Assembly (NCBI RefSeq): GCF_002355435.1
Contig: NZ_AP017313.1
Coordinates: 1,426,001-1,490,000, forward strand
DNA length: 64,000 nucleotides
Origin: Mucilaginibacter gotjawali
GTDB lineage: Bacteria > Bacteroidota > Bacteroidia > Sphingobacteriales > Sphingobacteriaceae
Direction: 5' to 3'
Shown: one piece after another, positions 8,887-18,845 of the stretch
Layout of the letters: every line of letters begins with the position of its first letter
Numbering within the stretch: position 1 is the first letter of the stretch
The notes under the pieces: model-generated
Database searches by the model: none
Told to the model about the DNA's origin: nothing
What the model saw: only the letters and a program-made list of their open reading frames with translations
Translations under genes and position numbers: made by a program

Positions 8887-9717
8887 ATGGTTTTTATAAA
8901 CTTCAACGGCGAAATTCTTCCATCAGATACCAAACTGCTTTCGGTGCATAACCGTGGCTTCAGGTACGGGGATGGCTTATTCGAAAGTATGCGCCTGATG
9001 AAAGGCCAGCTTAAATTTGCCGACCTGCATGCCGACAGGCTGCAAAGGGGAATGAAAGCACTTAAAATTGATGGCTATTCGCAAATGGACCCCTGGTTTT
9101 TGAAGGAAAAATGTGAAGATATTGCGCGGCGCAACAGGGCTAAACATGGTCGTTTGCGTTTAACCGTTTATCGTGATGCGGAGGGATTATACCTGCCCAC
9201 GCAAAATAAGATGGGCTGGTGCCTGGAGGTAACACCAACAGAGGAACCGCGGTATTTTTTAAATACCAAAGGGTTGATTATGGATATGTTTACGGAGCTG
9301 CAAAAGCCAACCAATTACCTGTCTAATATTAAGACCTGTAATTCGCTTGTTTATGTAATGGCCGGTATTTACAAAAGCCAAAACAAGCTGGATGATGTTT
9401 TTTTGCTGAACCAGAATGGCTTTTTATGTGAAGCAGGCAGTTCAAACGTGTTTGTCTGGTATCAAAACCATTTATATACGCCCGCCTTAAGCGAGGGCTG
9501 TGTTGAAGGGGTAATGCGGCAGGTTATTATTAAACTTGCCAGGCAACTAAATATTCCTATCACAGAAGCGCAGATAAACCCCGAGATTTTATACGAGGCC
9601 GATGAGGTGTTTTTAACTAACGCCGCCCGCGGCATCCAAAGCGTAATGGGATTTGGTGTAAGGCGTTATTTTAACGAAGTAAGCAAAGTATTAATAGAAG
9701 AATTGAATAAGCTTTAA
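8887..9717 (+). CDS. Class IV aminotransferase (branched-chain / D-amino acid / aminodeoxychorismate lyase type)
   Basis: This 276-residue fold-type IV PLP enzyme has the family N-terminal pattern SVHNRGFRYGDGLFES (19-34). Lys149 (NIKTCNSL) is the PLP lysine, and EAGSSNVF (182-189) is the cofactor-binding strand. Known members are branched-chain aminotransferase, D-alanine aminotransferase and 4-amino-4-deoxychorismate lyase. The length and the short C-terminus fit PabC or D-amino acid types better than IlvE. It follows rluD, separated by the inverted repeat. Confidence 0.85.
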   Translation: MVFINFNGEILPSDTKLLSVHNRGFRYGDGLFESMRLMKGQLKFADLHADRLQRGMKALKIDGYSQMDPWFLKEKCEDIARRNRAKHGRLRLTVYRDAEGLYLPTQNKMGWCLEVTPTEEPRYFLNTKGLIMDMFTELQKPTNYLSNIKTCNSLVYVMAGIYKSQNKLDDVFLLNQNGFLCEAGSSNVFVWYQNHLYTPALSEGCVEGVMRQVIIKLARQLNIPITEAQINPEILYEADEVFLTNAARGIQSVMGFGVRRYFNEVSKVLIEELNKL

Positions 9718-9727
9718 TATAAAATAA

Positions 9728-9997
9728 TTACTCGGCCTGCTTCAATTGCAGTTTAAGCCGGATGATTTCTTCGATGTCGGTACTTATAATGTCCGCAAGT
9801 TCAATTTCCAGTAATTCGGCTATTTTTACCAGGCGGTTTAAGGTAATGCTGCTGTATCCAAGTTCAATTTTACTGTATGCATTTTGTGATATCTGCAATT
9901 TAGCCGCGAGGTAATCCTGTGTATAGTTTCTGAATTCCCTGATCTTACGGATGTTTGACACTATTGTTTTGGTTTTAAAATCGCCTATTGTCCCCAT
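9728..9997 (-). CDS. Small XRE-family helix-turn-helix regulator
   Basis: This 89-residue protein consists mainly of one HTH_3 domain (RKIREFRNYTQDYLAAKLQI, SQNAYSKIELGYSSITLNRL), with a short charged tail that may help dimerisation. It should bind DNA as a dimer. No partner toxin or phage gene lies beside it. It converges on the aminotransferase with a 10-bp gap. Confidence 0.85.
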   Translation of the reverse strand: MGTIGDFKTKTIVSNIRKIREFRNYTQDYLAAKLQISQNAYSKIELGYSSITLNRLVKIAELLEIELADIISTDIEEIIRLKLQLKQAE

Positions 9998-10186
9998 ATC
10001 AATTGTTTAATTTAAATAAACGAAAAAATATTCTGTCCGGTTTTGGCTTTCTTCGATTTATTGGTTTTTTATAGTGTTGAATTACCCGCAGCTGGCAAAA
10101 TGAGCTGCAGCGGCAGCAGGGAAATCGCGTTTAAAACTTGTCGCTCAAAATTTGGCTAAAGGCTTTATCTTTTTGTTTACTTTTTC

Positions 10187-10310
10187 CGTTCCTTAAAAGG
10201 AACGGCAATGAATTTTGGAAGCATGGCTTTTCATTCATTGCCGTTGGCTTTAGCCAACGGGTAAATTGAAGCAATAAAAATGGCTTTAGCCTCAATTAAA
10301 TATACCTGTT
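10187..10310. repeat. Dispersed palindromic repeat, family 'GGCTTTAGCC', copy A
   Basis: Two hairpins lie back to back: CCGTTCC-TTAAAA-GGAACGG followed by CAATG, and CATTG followed by CCGTTGGCTTTAGCCAACGG (10241-10260). A shorter GGCTTTAGCC follows at 10282-10291. A sister copy lies at 43570-43705. The rest of the 416-bp gap between 9997 and 10414 shows no gene. Confidence 0.7.
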
Positions 10311-10413
10311 TTTATAAACGCGATTTTCCTGGCAACGGAAGAAATAGTTAAACAGATTATTTTATGATGATTAAATTTGATACTATTGTGTTAGATTATT
10401 TTATATACCCCCA

Positions 10414-11619
10414 TTGAAGCCGGAAACCATAAAATTATTACTGTACCCAGCCTTAATGCTGCTCCTGATAGCCTGCTTCACAACAGCGTGTAAAAAAGAT
10501 TTTTTGCGGCAAAATCACTTCAATACCAACCCTGACACGACGAAAACGGATAGCCTGGCAGCCTTAGATTCATTACCATCTTTTAATAACCCCTCAGGGG
10601 TTGCTATTGATGCTTCCGGAAATATTTATGTAGCCGATTATGGCAATAACCTGATCCGTAAAATAGCGCCGGGAGGTATTGTTACCACCCTTGCCGGCAG
10701 CGGAAATGCGGGTTATATTGACGGAGCAGGTACCCTTGCCTCCTTTACACAGCCAACAGGCTTAACCGTTGATGCATCGGGAAATTTATTTGTGGCTGAT
10801 GCTGGTGATAATCTTATCCGCGAAATAAGCCCGGCCGGAGTTGTTACCACTATCGCCGGCAGTGATACAACAGGCTCAGGTAACGGGATTGGTACTGCCT
10901 CCTCATTTTTTGGTCCGCTGGGTGTAGCGGTTGATGCTCATGACAATATTTATGTGGCCGATGCCGGCAATAATTTAATCCGTTTGATAGGGCAGGGCGG
11001 GCAGGTAAGCACCTTTGCGGGAACGTTGAATACGGGAACATCAACTAACTTATCTCCTTTTAATAATCCTTCGGGTGTTGCTTTAGACGGATCCGGAAAT
11101 GTTTTTGTAGCCAATTATCTGAATAGTACTATTATGAAAATAACCCCATCGGGGGTGGTAAGTACCTACGCCGGCGTTGATACACTTAAAGGGGCAAACA
11201 ACGGGCCCGCAGCTTTAGCTACCTTTTATTACCCTAATAGTGTAGCTGCTGATGCAGCCGGCAATATTTATGTTTCCGACGGCGTAAATAACCTCATCCG
11301 TAAAATTACTCCTGATGGAACAGTAAGTACATTAGCCGGCAGCGGGCTTGCAGGTTCGGCCGATAGTACCGGAACCAAAGCCTCCTTTAATTACCCTGCC
11401 GGCCTTGCGGTTGATGCCGCCGGCAATGTATATGTAGCTGACTCAAATAATAACCTCATCCGTAAAATTACGCCTGCGGGTGTGGTAAGTACAGTTGCAG
11501 GCAGTGGGTTACAGGGTGCTACCAATGGGACAGCTGTTGCGCGTAAAAATCGTAAGCTTTTGGTAAAGAAACCTATGCAACCACGATTAAATGTGTTTTA
11601 CAGGGGTGGGACGAAGTGA
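10414..11619 (+). CDS. NHL-repeat lipoprotein with an aberrant C-terminus
   Basis: From a TTG start this 401-residue protein has a lipoprotein signal with lipobox TTAC (Cys26), then a linker and six NHL repeats. Each repeat has the pattern F..P.GvavD..GN.YVAD..NNLIRKI, ending in a V.TLAGSG turn, as in beta-propellers on the cell surface. NHL propellers usually bind proteins or ligands. A seventh blade seems to begin (GSGLQGATNGTAVA) but gives way to a basic tail (RKNRKLLVKKPMQPRLN) unlike the rest, so the 3' end is probably truncated by a deletion or rearrangement. No in-frame ATG lies upstream. Confidence 0.8.
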   Translation: MKPETIKLLLYPALMLLLIACFTTACKKDFLRQNHFNTNPDTTKTDSLAALDSLPSFNNPSGVAIDASGNIYVADYGNNLIRKIAPGGIVTTLAGSGNAGYIDGAGTLASFTQPTGLTVDASGNLFVADAGDNLIREISPAGVVTTIAGSDTTGSGNGIGTASSFFGPLGVAVDAHDNIYVADAGNNLIRLIGQGGQVSTFAGTLNTGTSTNLSPFNNPSGVALDGSGNVFVANYLNSTIMKITPSGVVSTYAGVDTLKGANNGPAALATFYYPNSVAADAAGNIYVSDGVNNLIRKITPDGTVSTLAGSGLAGSADSTGTKASFNYPAGLAVDAAGNVYVADSNNNLIRKITPAGVVSTVAGSGLQGATNGTAVARKNRKLLVKKPMQPRLNVFYRGGTK

Positions 11620-11678
11620 AACGAAGCGTTTATTATAAACTTTATCATTATTCCTGAGCATTTTCACCTAAAAAAATC

Positions 11679-13145
11679 ATGAAAATTACTTTTTTACTCG
11701 CCCTCATGGGTATTACGTTTAGCCTTAAAGCCCAAAACATATTTCCTTATAAACTTGATAATTGTATTACCAATGTGTTTTGCCTTGATTGCGGGGATGA
11801 AAAGGCTGATGTAAAGCCTGAAGCGTTTAAAGTCCTGATCGATAACCTCAATAAAAACGAACGACTATCATAAGATAACAGGAAGAGTTTTGTTCCAGGT
11901 GCTGGTTGACTCAGCCGGGAATGGATGTGTTTTGAGCCATACTGATGTGTCTAATAATCCTATCACACAAAACATCGTAGCCAATTTAAATAGCTTTAAG
12001 GGCTGGATTCCAGCTAAAACAAATGAAAAACCGGAAAGCAGGACCTCTTTTAATTTATCTATCCAAATAAAAAGTGGTATTTTAACAGGTAAGATTGAAA
12101 GGGTTGATCAAAAAGCGTTTATGAAGTCTTTCGACAGACCAACAAGCCCGGAAATCTATAATAAAGACTACGTTTATAAGAATGAAAGTTTAAAAAACTA
12201 TGATATCCAGGTTTGGAATTCAGGTAATTCAAATTTGCCCAATAATTTTGATGATGATATTATGGTGGACAGAGATAATATTATTTGGCTAACTGTAGAT
12301 GAAGGCTTAGTGAAATTTGATGGAAAAAAGTTTACCCGGGCAGAACAAAATATTACTGATAAGGGAAAGCATTTTGGGTACTATGCAATAGCATGCGATA
12401 ATGAGAACCGTAAATGGGTATGTGGGGGAGCAATATCTACAGTAATAATGATCATAAATGGACCATTTACGATTCAACTAAAATCGGAATTAATAGCGCC
12501 TATAAAATTGTTAACAACGTTAAGTCGGGTGAAGTTTTCTTTTGTTCAGATGAGGGATTAACGATCTATAAGGCAGGCCAGTGGAGCAACCTTAATAAAA
12601 ATAAAATTAAGGAACTGCCATCAAATAGAGTTGCATTTGCCAAAAGAGATTCAAAAAACAGGCTTTGGATAGGGACCTTTAGCGGCTCTGTCATGATTGA
12701 TGAAAATGGAATAGCTACAAGTTTTAATGAAACACCTACTGTACTGAAAGGCAAATGTATTATGTCAATGGACGAGGACGAAAATGGGAATGTCTATTTT
12801 GCCCTTTATGAATTTGACAGAAAGGACAAATCATTAGTAAATAATGACGAAGGTATAGCGATTTGTTATGCCAATGGTGATATTAAACAATTTACTACTT
12901 CAAATTCGGGTATGCCATTTAACCATGTAACCAAGGTGCTGTATGATAAAAGTGAAAAAATTCTTTGGATCGCAACAGATCGCGCAGGGCTGGTTAGATT
13001 TGACTTGAAAAGTAGCTGGGAAAATTATCACAATGAAAATTCACAGATGCCAACTTCTTATATCAGCGATATGGCTTTTGATAATAATGGGATACTTTAC
13101 CTTGCCACAAGACAAGGCCTGGTAAAAGTTGAGAGGAGAAAATAA
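11679..13145 (+). pseudogene. Frameshifted secreted propeller protein (Reg_prop-like repeats)
   Basis: Three frames together make one protein: 11679-11873 (signal peptide MKITFLLALMGITFSLKAQ), about 11858-12561, and about 12414-13145. The first break is repaired by shortening A5 at 11853-11857 to A4, giving LNKTNDYHKITGRVLFQ. The second is repaired by lengthening G5 at 12424-12428 to G6, giving KWVCGGSNIYSNND. The restored product is about 488 residues: a TonB-like start (VLFQVLVDSAGNGCV), then propeller repeats of the type IIWLTVDEGLVKFDG, RLWIGTFSGSVM and ILWIATDRAGLVRFD, as in the sensor part of hybrid two-component systems. No kinase domain follows. Both breaks are homopolymer indels, so the gene may be intact in the cell. 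Confidence 0.75.
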
Positions 13146-13770
13146 AATCGCTTCCAATCCAAACACGTAAAAAAGATTTACTAACTCAATTTATTACTTC
13201 ACAGCCCCGGTCAAGTGTTAATTGTCTTAAAATAACTTCAGATCAGGTATCTCAAGTCATCAAATTATATTTTTTAAAAATTCCTTCTAAATATTAATTC
13301 ACAGTAAAAAATGCGCTGACGCGATTTTATCATCCCGAAAAAAAGTGATAAAGATCATTCTATTTATGTGCGCCCGGCACTTAATCTCCCTGCAGAGACG
13401 GTATCTTCCTGTCCTACAGTATTCTTTGGCTGAATATTCTTTAGTGAAAATATGTGATTTTCGTCATTTGTTCAATACTTTGTATAGGTTAACTTAAAGT
13501 TTGTAATAAATATTTAATTTATTGAAATAGAGGATAGTTAAAAAATTTAAAAGGATGATATTTTTTCCGGGAACCGACATAAAGCTTTTGAGGGAAATCC
13601 GGAGAAGTGCAGCCCTCAGGTTGATATTTTTGATCTGTATTAAAAAAGGAAATAAATTGTTAAATCCCTGTTAATATGTTAGCCATTTTAGCAGCCTAAA
13701 TGATTAAATTATTTTAATTTTACAATTTAATGAGTCCTCTCATTACTATTTGCCAATTAATAAACTATAG
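13146..13770. other. AT-rich intergenic region upstream of the Kor operon
   Basis: This is 625 bp without a convincing open frame, RNA gene or repeat. It should contain the promoter of the 2-oxoacid oxidoreductase operon, but no full -33/-7 pair was found. Confidence 0.45.
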
Positions 13771-15540
13771 TTGAAACCAACAGACGACAAAAACCCGGAA
13801 TACTTCCACAAAGTAGTGGATTGTCAGTACGCTTGTCCCGCACACACTCCCGTACCCGAATACATCAGGTTAATAGCAGAAGGAAAATATACCGAAGCTT
13901 ATATGATCAACTGGGAATCAAATGTATTCCCGGGCATACTTGGCCGCACCTGCGACCGTCCCTGCGAACCCGCATGCCGGCGCGGCAGGGTTGAAGAAGA
14001 GCCCGTTGCTATTTGCCGGCTAAAGCGTGTGGCGGCCGACCACAAAGATGATGTAAAGCAATTTATGCCGAAAGTGCCTTTTGAAAAAAACGGCAAACGG
14101 ATAGCTTTGATAGGCGGTGGGCCGGCATCATTAACCGTTGCCCGGGACCTTGCCCCGCTTGGCTACGAGATTCATTTATACGATGAACAGGATGCGGGCG
14201 GCGGCATGATGCGCAGCCAGATCCCCTCGTTCAGGCTGCCAATTGACGTGCTGAATGAAGAGGTAGATTATATCCTGGAAATGGGCATCCATACCCAATT
14301 TAAAACCTATGTATCCAGCCTGCAGGAAATATTGGATATGGGCTACGATGCTGTTTTTGTTGGGACAGGTGCCCCAAGGGGCCGCGACCTGGTCATCCCC
14401 GGCCGTAAAGAAGCTGATAAGAATATCCATATAGGGGTTGACTGGCTGGCCAGTGTGGCCTTTGAACATACCCATCAAATAGGCAAAAAAGTAATTGTAC
14501 TGGGTGGCGGCAACACGGCCATGGATTGCTGCCGCACCTCGCGCCGCCTGGGTGGCGAAGAGGTAAAAGTAGTGGTTCGCAGCCCCTATGCCGAAATGAA
14601 AGCTTCGCCATGGGAAAAAGAAGATGCCTTGCACGAAGATATCCAGATCCTGGATAACCATGTGCCCAAAATATTTGTAGTTGAAGATGGCAAACTAAAA
14701 GGCATGACTTTTGAGAAAGTACACGCTGTATTTAATGAAAAAGGCAAACGCACCTTAGTGCCCACCGGCGAGCCGGAAGTTTTTATTGAAGCGGATGACG
14801 TGCTGGTGGCTATCGGTCTTGAAAATACTTTCCCCTGGGTTGAAAAATCAACCGGTGTTGAATTTGGCGAATGGGGGATGCCGGTAGTTGACCCGGTTAC
14901 TTTTCAGTCTACCAATAAAAGCGTATTCTTCGGCGGCGACTCGGCTTTCGGTCCTAAAAATGTGATCACTGCGGTGGCACACGGGCACCAGGCGGCTATC
15001 TCTATTAATCTTTATCTGAAAGAAAAGCCGCTTACCGAAAGACCCTCGCCATTTGTGAACCTGGTAAGCCAGAAAATGGGCATCCACGAGTGGAGTTATG
15101 AGAACGAAGTTGAAAACGACCTGAGGTATGCTGTACCGCATGCAGCCAAAACGGTAACGTTAAAAGACCGAAAGATGGAAGTGGAACTGGGTTTTGATCT
15201 CCAGACAGCCCTTAAAGAGGCCCGGCGCTGCCTCAATTGCGATGTGCAAACCGTGTTTGTAAAAGACAGATGTATAGAGTGCGATGCTTGTATGGATATA
15301 TGCCCAACGTCATGCATCACCTTTACAGCAAATGGCGAGGAAGAAGAGTTGCGGACGCGATTGAAGGCGCCATCATTAAATTTAAGCCAGGATTTGTATG
15401 TATCAGATACCCTGCCTACCAGCCGGGTAATGGTAAAAGACGAAGATGTTTGCCTGCACTGCGGGTTATGTGCCGAGCGCTGCCCAACTTCGGCCTGGGA
15501 TATGCAACAATTTTTATATAAGGTTACCAAAGCATGTTAA
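13771..15540 (+). CDS. FAD-dependent, GltD-like Fe-S electron-transfer subunit of a 2-oxoacid oxidoreductase
   Basis: This 589-residue protein starts at TTG. Residues 1-90 form the cysteine-rich Fe-S domain seen in the glutamate synthase small subunit (C18, C22, C61, C65, C69, C82). From about 98 there is a two-dinucleotide-fold flavoprotein: FAD site RIALIGGGPASLTVARDL and NAD(P) site KVIVLGGGNTAMDCC. The C-terminus adds two ferredoxin-type [4Fe-4S] motifs, CIECDACMDICP (about 500) and CLHCGLCAERCP (about 561). It overlaps no neighbour but abuts korA (stop TAA, then GTGATG), so they are surely co-translated. It probably links KorAB to NAD(P) without a separate ferredoxin. That role is inferred from domains and context. 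Confidence 0.85.
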   Translation: MKPTDDKNPEYFHKVVDCQYACPAHTPVPEYIRLIAEGKYTEAYMINWESNVFPGILGRTCDRPCEPACRRGRVEEEPVAICRLKRVAADHKDDVKQFMPKVPFEKNGKRIALIGGGPASLTVARDLAPLGYEIHLYDEQDAGGGMMRSQIPSFRLPIDVLNEEVDYILEMGIHTQFKTYVSSLQEILDMGYDAVFVGTGAPRGRDLVIPGRKEADKNIHIGVDWLASVAFEHTHQIGKKVIVLGGGNTAMDCCRTSRRLGGEEVKVVVRSPYAEMKASPWEKEDALHEDIQILDNHVPKIFVVEDGKLKGMTFEKVHAVFNEKGKRTLVPTGEPEVFIEADDVLVAIGLENTFPWVEKSTGVEFGEWGMPVVDPVTFQSTNKSVFFGGDSAFGPKNVITAVAHGHQAAISINLYLKEKPLTERPSPFVNLVSQKMGIHEWSYENEVENDLRYAVPHAAKTVTLKDRKMEVELGFDLQTALKEARRCLNCDVQTVFVKDRCIECDACMDICPTSCITFTANGEEEELRTRLKAPSLNLSQDLYVSDTLPTSRVMVKDEDVCLHCGLCAERCPTSAWDMQQFLYKVTKAC

Positions 15541-15543
15541 GTG

Positions 15544-17370
15544 ATGCATCAAGATAAAGTGAACGATTTTGTGGTACGGTTTGCTAATGTGAACGGTACA
15601 GGATCAGCAAGCGCCAATTACCTGTTTGCAAAAGCGATTTTCAGGATGGGGATACCGGTTACCCCTAAAAATATTTTTCCCTCAAACATACAGGGATTAC
15701 CAACCTGGTACGATGTACGGATCAGCGAAAAAGGTTATTTAGGCAGGCGCGAAGGCGTAGATTTTATGGTTTGCGTTAACCCGCAAAGCATGCCGGACGA
15801 TGTGCGTTCTGTTAAAGCCGGAGGTTACTTTTTGTACGACAGTACCAGGAAGCTGCACCCGGAATTGATCCGCGAGGATGTAAATTACATCGGGATCCCA
15901 TTAATGGAGATCTGTAACCGCGAATTTACCGATCCGCGGCAGCGCCAACTGTTTAAAAATATCGTTTATGTGGGCGCGCTGGCGCAAATGCTGGGCATAG
16001 AATTTAGTGTACTGGAGGTCTTACTGGCCGAACAGTTTAATGGCAAGGAAAAACTGATCGCCCCAAACATCAAAGCCTTAAAATTGGGCGCGCAGTATGT
16101 CCTCGACAATTACAATTACCCCATCGACTTAAAACTTGAACGCCGTGACCTGGTGGGCGATAAGATCATGATTGACGGCAATGCCGCCTGCGGGCTTGGC
16201 GCCGTTTATGGCGGGGCAACTGTTGTGGCCTGGTACCCGATAACGCCATCCACTTCAGTTGTGGAAGCATTTGAAGGGTACGCTAAAAAAATGCGGATTG
16301 ACCCGGTTACCGGTAAACATAACTATGCCATAGTACAGGCCGAAGATGAACTGGCCGCCATTGGGATGGTGATCGGCGCCAACTGGAACGGTGCACGTTC
16401 GTTTACCGCTACCAGTGGCCCGGGTTTATCATTAATGAATGAGTTTTTAGGCCTGGCTTATTTTGCCGAAATTCCCACTGTTTTGATTGATGTGCAGCGC
16501 ACGGGCCCGTCAACCGGGATGCCTACACGCACGCAGCAGTCGGATATTTTGTTAGCGGCTTATGCATCGCATGGGGATACCAAACAGGTATTGCTGTTCC
16601 CATCCGATCCGAAGGAATGTTTTGAGATGACCGCCGGCGCATTCGACCTGGCGGAACTTTTACAAACGCCCATCATTATGATGACGGACCTTGACCTGGG
16701 CATGAATGACCACATGTCGGACCCATTTGTTTGGGACGATCAACGTAAATACAACCGTGGCAAAGTGCTTAACGCGCAGCAACTGGAAGAACTGCCCCAG
16801 TTTGGCCGTTACCTTGATGTGGATGGCGATGGCATTACCTACCGCACCATCCCCGGCACACACCCTACCAAGGGCTCATTTTTTACCCGCGGAACATCGC
16901 GCGACGAATTTGCCGCCTATACCGAAGATGGCGACATATACGCCCGCAATATGGACAGGCTGCTGAAGAAATGGGATACCGCCAAGGACATTGTACCGGC
17001 GCCTTACCTCTATCAAAAAGAAAATAAAAGCCCTTACGGCGTGCTGTTTTTTGGCACATCCACCTACTCGGCTGAGGAAGCGATGGACCTGATGAGCCAG
17101 GGCAACGTATCTTTTGACGCGATGCGGGTAAAGGCTTTCCCTTTTAACAAAACCGTGGGGGATTTTATCAACTCGCACGAAAAGGTATTCGTGATCGAAC
17201 AAAACAGGGATGCGCAGTTGCGCAGCCTGCTGATCAATGAACTGGACGCCAGCCCGCAGAAGCTAATTTCCGTGTTAAATTACAATGGCATGCCTATAAC
17301 CGCGGATAACATCATCACGCAGATCAGTAAAAGTTTATTACCCGCCAAAAAATTGATTTACCACCAGTAA
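15544..17370 (+). CDS. korA: 2-oxoacid:acceptor oxidoreductase, fused gamma-alpha subunit
   Basis: This protein of 608 residues from ATG 15544 (a GTG lies one codon upstream) has the POR gamma domain first (about 10-185, VNGTGSASANYLFAKAIFRM). The pyrimidine-binding alpha domain follows (about 205-430), with YPITPSTS and the family signature GPSTGMPTRTQQSD, then domain II. It forms the substrate and CoA side of an enzyme that oxidatively decarboxylates a 2-oxoacid to acyl-CoA. The GPSTG.PT signature and the gamma-alpha fusion fit the 2-oxoglutarate / 2-oxoacid group rather than pyruvate oxidoreductase. It is the middle gene of a three-gene operon. Confidence 0.9.
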   Translation: MHQDKVNDFVVRFANVNGTGSASANYLFAKAIFRMGIPVTPKNIFPSNIQGLPTWYDVRISEKGYLGRREGVDFMVCVNPQSMPDDVRSVKAGGYFLYDSTRKLHPELIREDVNYIGIPLMEICNREFTDPRQRQLFKNIVYVGALAQMLGIEFSVLEVLLAEQFNGKEKLIAPNIKALKLGAQYVLDNYNYPIDLKLERRDLVGDKIMIDGNAACGLGAVYGGATVVAWYPITPSTSVVEAFEGYAKKMRIDPVTGKHNYAIVQAEDELAAIGMVIGANWNGARSFTATSGPGLSLMNEFLGLAYFAEIPTVLIDVQRTGPSTGMPTRTQQSDILLAAYASHGDTKQVLLFPSDPKECFEMTAGAFDLAELLQTPIIMMTDLDLGMNDHMSDPFVWDDQRKYNRGKVLNAQQLEELPQFGRYLDVDGDGITYRTIPGTHPTKGSFFTRGTSRDEFAAYTEDGDIYARNMDRLLKKWDTAKDIVPAPYLYQKENKSPYGVLFFGTSTYSAEEAMDLMSQGNVSFDAMRVKAFPFNKTVGDFINSHEKVFVIEQNRDAQLRSLLINELDASPQKLISVLNYNGMPITADNIITQISKSLLPAKKLIYHQ

Positions 17371-17379
17371 AATATTGTC

Positions 17380-18432
17380 ATGACTTATATCCGTTCACAA
17401 TTCCGCCACCCCGGCTTGCCAAAAAATGATTTGGGCTATACCACCAAAGAATATGAAGGCGCTATATCTACCCTGTGCGCAGGCTGCGGGCACGATTCTA
17501 TCAGCGGAAGTATCATACAGGCATGTTTCGAAATGTCAATAGCGCCGCACCGTATTGCCAAGCTATCGGGTATCGGCTGCTCATCAAAAACGCCTACCTA
17601 CTTTTTAGGGCACTCCCATGGCTTTAACTCCGTACACGGCAGGATGCCATCGGTAGCCACCGGCGCCAATATGGCCAATCGAGACCTGCTTTATATGGGC
17701 GTATCCGGCGATGGCGATAGTGCTTCTATTGGCATGGGACAGTTTGTGCATGTTATCCGCCGTAACCTCAATATGGTGTACATCGTGATGAACAACGGCT
17801 GCTACGGCCTCACCAAGGGGCAGGACTCTGCCACTGCGGATGCAGGTTCCAAAAGCAAAAAAGGCGTAGCTAACCCCTTCCAGCCGATTGATATGGCCGG
17901 CCTGGCGCTTGAGCTTGGTGCGAGCTTTGTGGCGCAAAGCTTTTCGGGCGATAAGGAACAACTGATCCCCCTGATCAAAGCGGCGATTGACCATCCGGGT
18001 TTTGCGTTTATCAATGTGATCTCGCCTTGCGTTACCTTTAACAATAACCCCGGCTCCACCAAATCATACGATTACGTGCGCGAACACATGGAAGCCACCG
18101 CTACCGTAGATTTTGTGCCCTTAAAAAAAGAAATTACCACCAGCTACCAGAAAGGTACCGGAACCGACATCAAAATGCACGACGGCTCCTACATCCACCT
18201 GGAAAAACTGGCCGACGATCTTGATCCTTACGACAGGCTCTCGGCCATGAATGCCCTGCAAAATGCCCGCAACAAGGATGAGATCCTCACCGGCTTACTC
18301 TACATCAACCCCGAATCAACCGACCTGCACCATACTATCCAAACCTCCGACAGGGCGCTGAATAGTTTGGGCCAGGAGGAATTGTGCCCGGGGAGTAGCG
18401 TTTTAGAAGGGATTAATGGGGAGTTGAGGTAA
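17380..18432 (+). CDS. korB: 2-oxoacid:acceptor oxidoreductase, beta (TPP-binding) subunit
   Basis: This 350-residue protein carries the thiamine diphosphate motif: GDGDS at 110-114 with Asn at 138-139 (VMNNGCYGLTKGQ). Four cysteines fit the proximal [4Fe-4S] cluster of the family: C33 and C36 (CAGCGH), C67 (IGCSS) and C217 (SPCVTF). It pairs with KorA, 9 bp upstream. The tail beyond about 290 is longer than in a minimal beta subunit and has no motif I recognise. Confidence 0.92.
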   Translation: MTYIRSQFRHPGLPKNDLGYTTKEYEGAISTLCAGCGHDSISGSIIQACFEMSIAPHRIAKLSGIGCSSKTPTYFLGHSHGFNSVHGRMPSVATGANMANRDLLYMGVSGDGDSASIGMGQFVHVIRRNLNMVYIVMNNGCYGLTKGQDSATADAGSKSKKGVANPFQPIDMAGLALELGASFVAQSFSGDKEQLIPLIKAAIDHPGFAFINVISPCVTFNNNPGSTKSYDYVREHMEATATVDFVPLKKEITTSYQKGTGTDIKMHDGSYIHLEKLADDLDPYDRLSAMNALQNARNKDEILTGLLYINPESTDLHHTIQTSDRALNSLGQEELCPGSSVLEGINGELR

Positions 18433-18547
18433 GTAATTAGAAAGTCTTTAGTCTAAAGTCTTGAGTCGATATTCAGCCCCGCGGAAAGTCTCCGGCAGGT
18501 TTAAATTTACCCACGAAATTTGATCAGGTGACTATCGGCGTCAATTT

Positions 18548-18714
18548 CACCAAACGTTCCTACGGAACGCGGCTATTGGTAATTATATTTTCTACCAACC
18601 AGACGTCCGCCAGGGGCGGACGAAAAAACAAAAAATGCGCCCGCCAATAGGCGGACGCCTGGTCGGTCGAAATCAATCAAAAAACGCATTTTCGTTCCGT
18701 AGGAACGTTTGGTG
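18548..18714. repeat. Nested inverted-repeat element
   Basis: The outer arms CACCAAACGTTCCTACGG... (18548-18569) and 18693-18714 are perfect complements over 22 bp, and each arm also contains the palindrome CGTTCC-TA-CGGAACG. Inside are two further hairpins, GTCCGCC-AGG-GGCGGAC and CCGCCAATAGGCGG. The 413-bp gap between korB and 18846 holds nothing else recognisable. Confidence 0.8.
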
Positions 18715-18777
18715 GTAGCCGAATTAATAGTGGAGTCGAAAGTCTCGAGTCGATTTATGCCGGCCCGCTAAAAACAA

Positions 18778-18785
18778 TACTTTTG
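18778..18785 (+). promoter_or_regulatory. Candidate -7 element of the secreted protein gene at 18846
   Basis: TACTTTTG matches TAnnTTTG and would place the transcript start about 55 bp before the ATG. No clear -33 box was seen. Confidence 0.3.
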
Positions 18786-18845
18786 ATCTGGATCCGGATT
18801 TTTAACAGTTGCCCCATGACCGTGTCCTGATTTTTTTAATATTAA

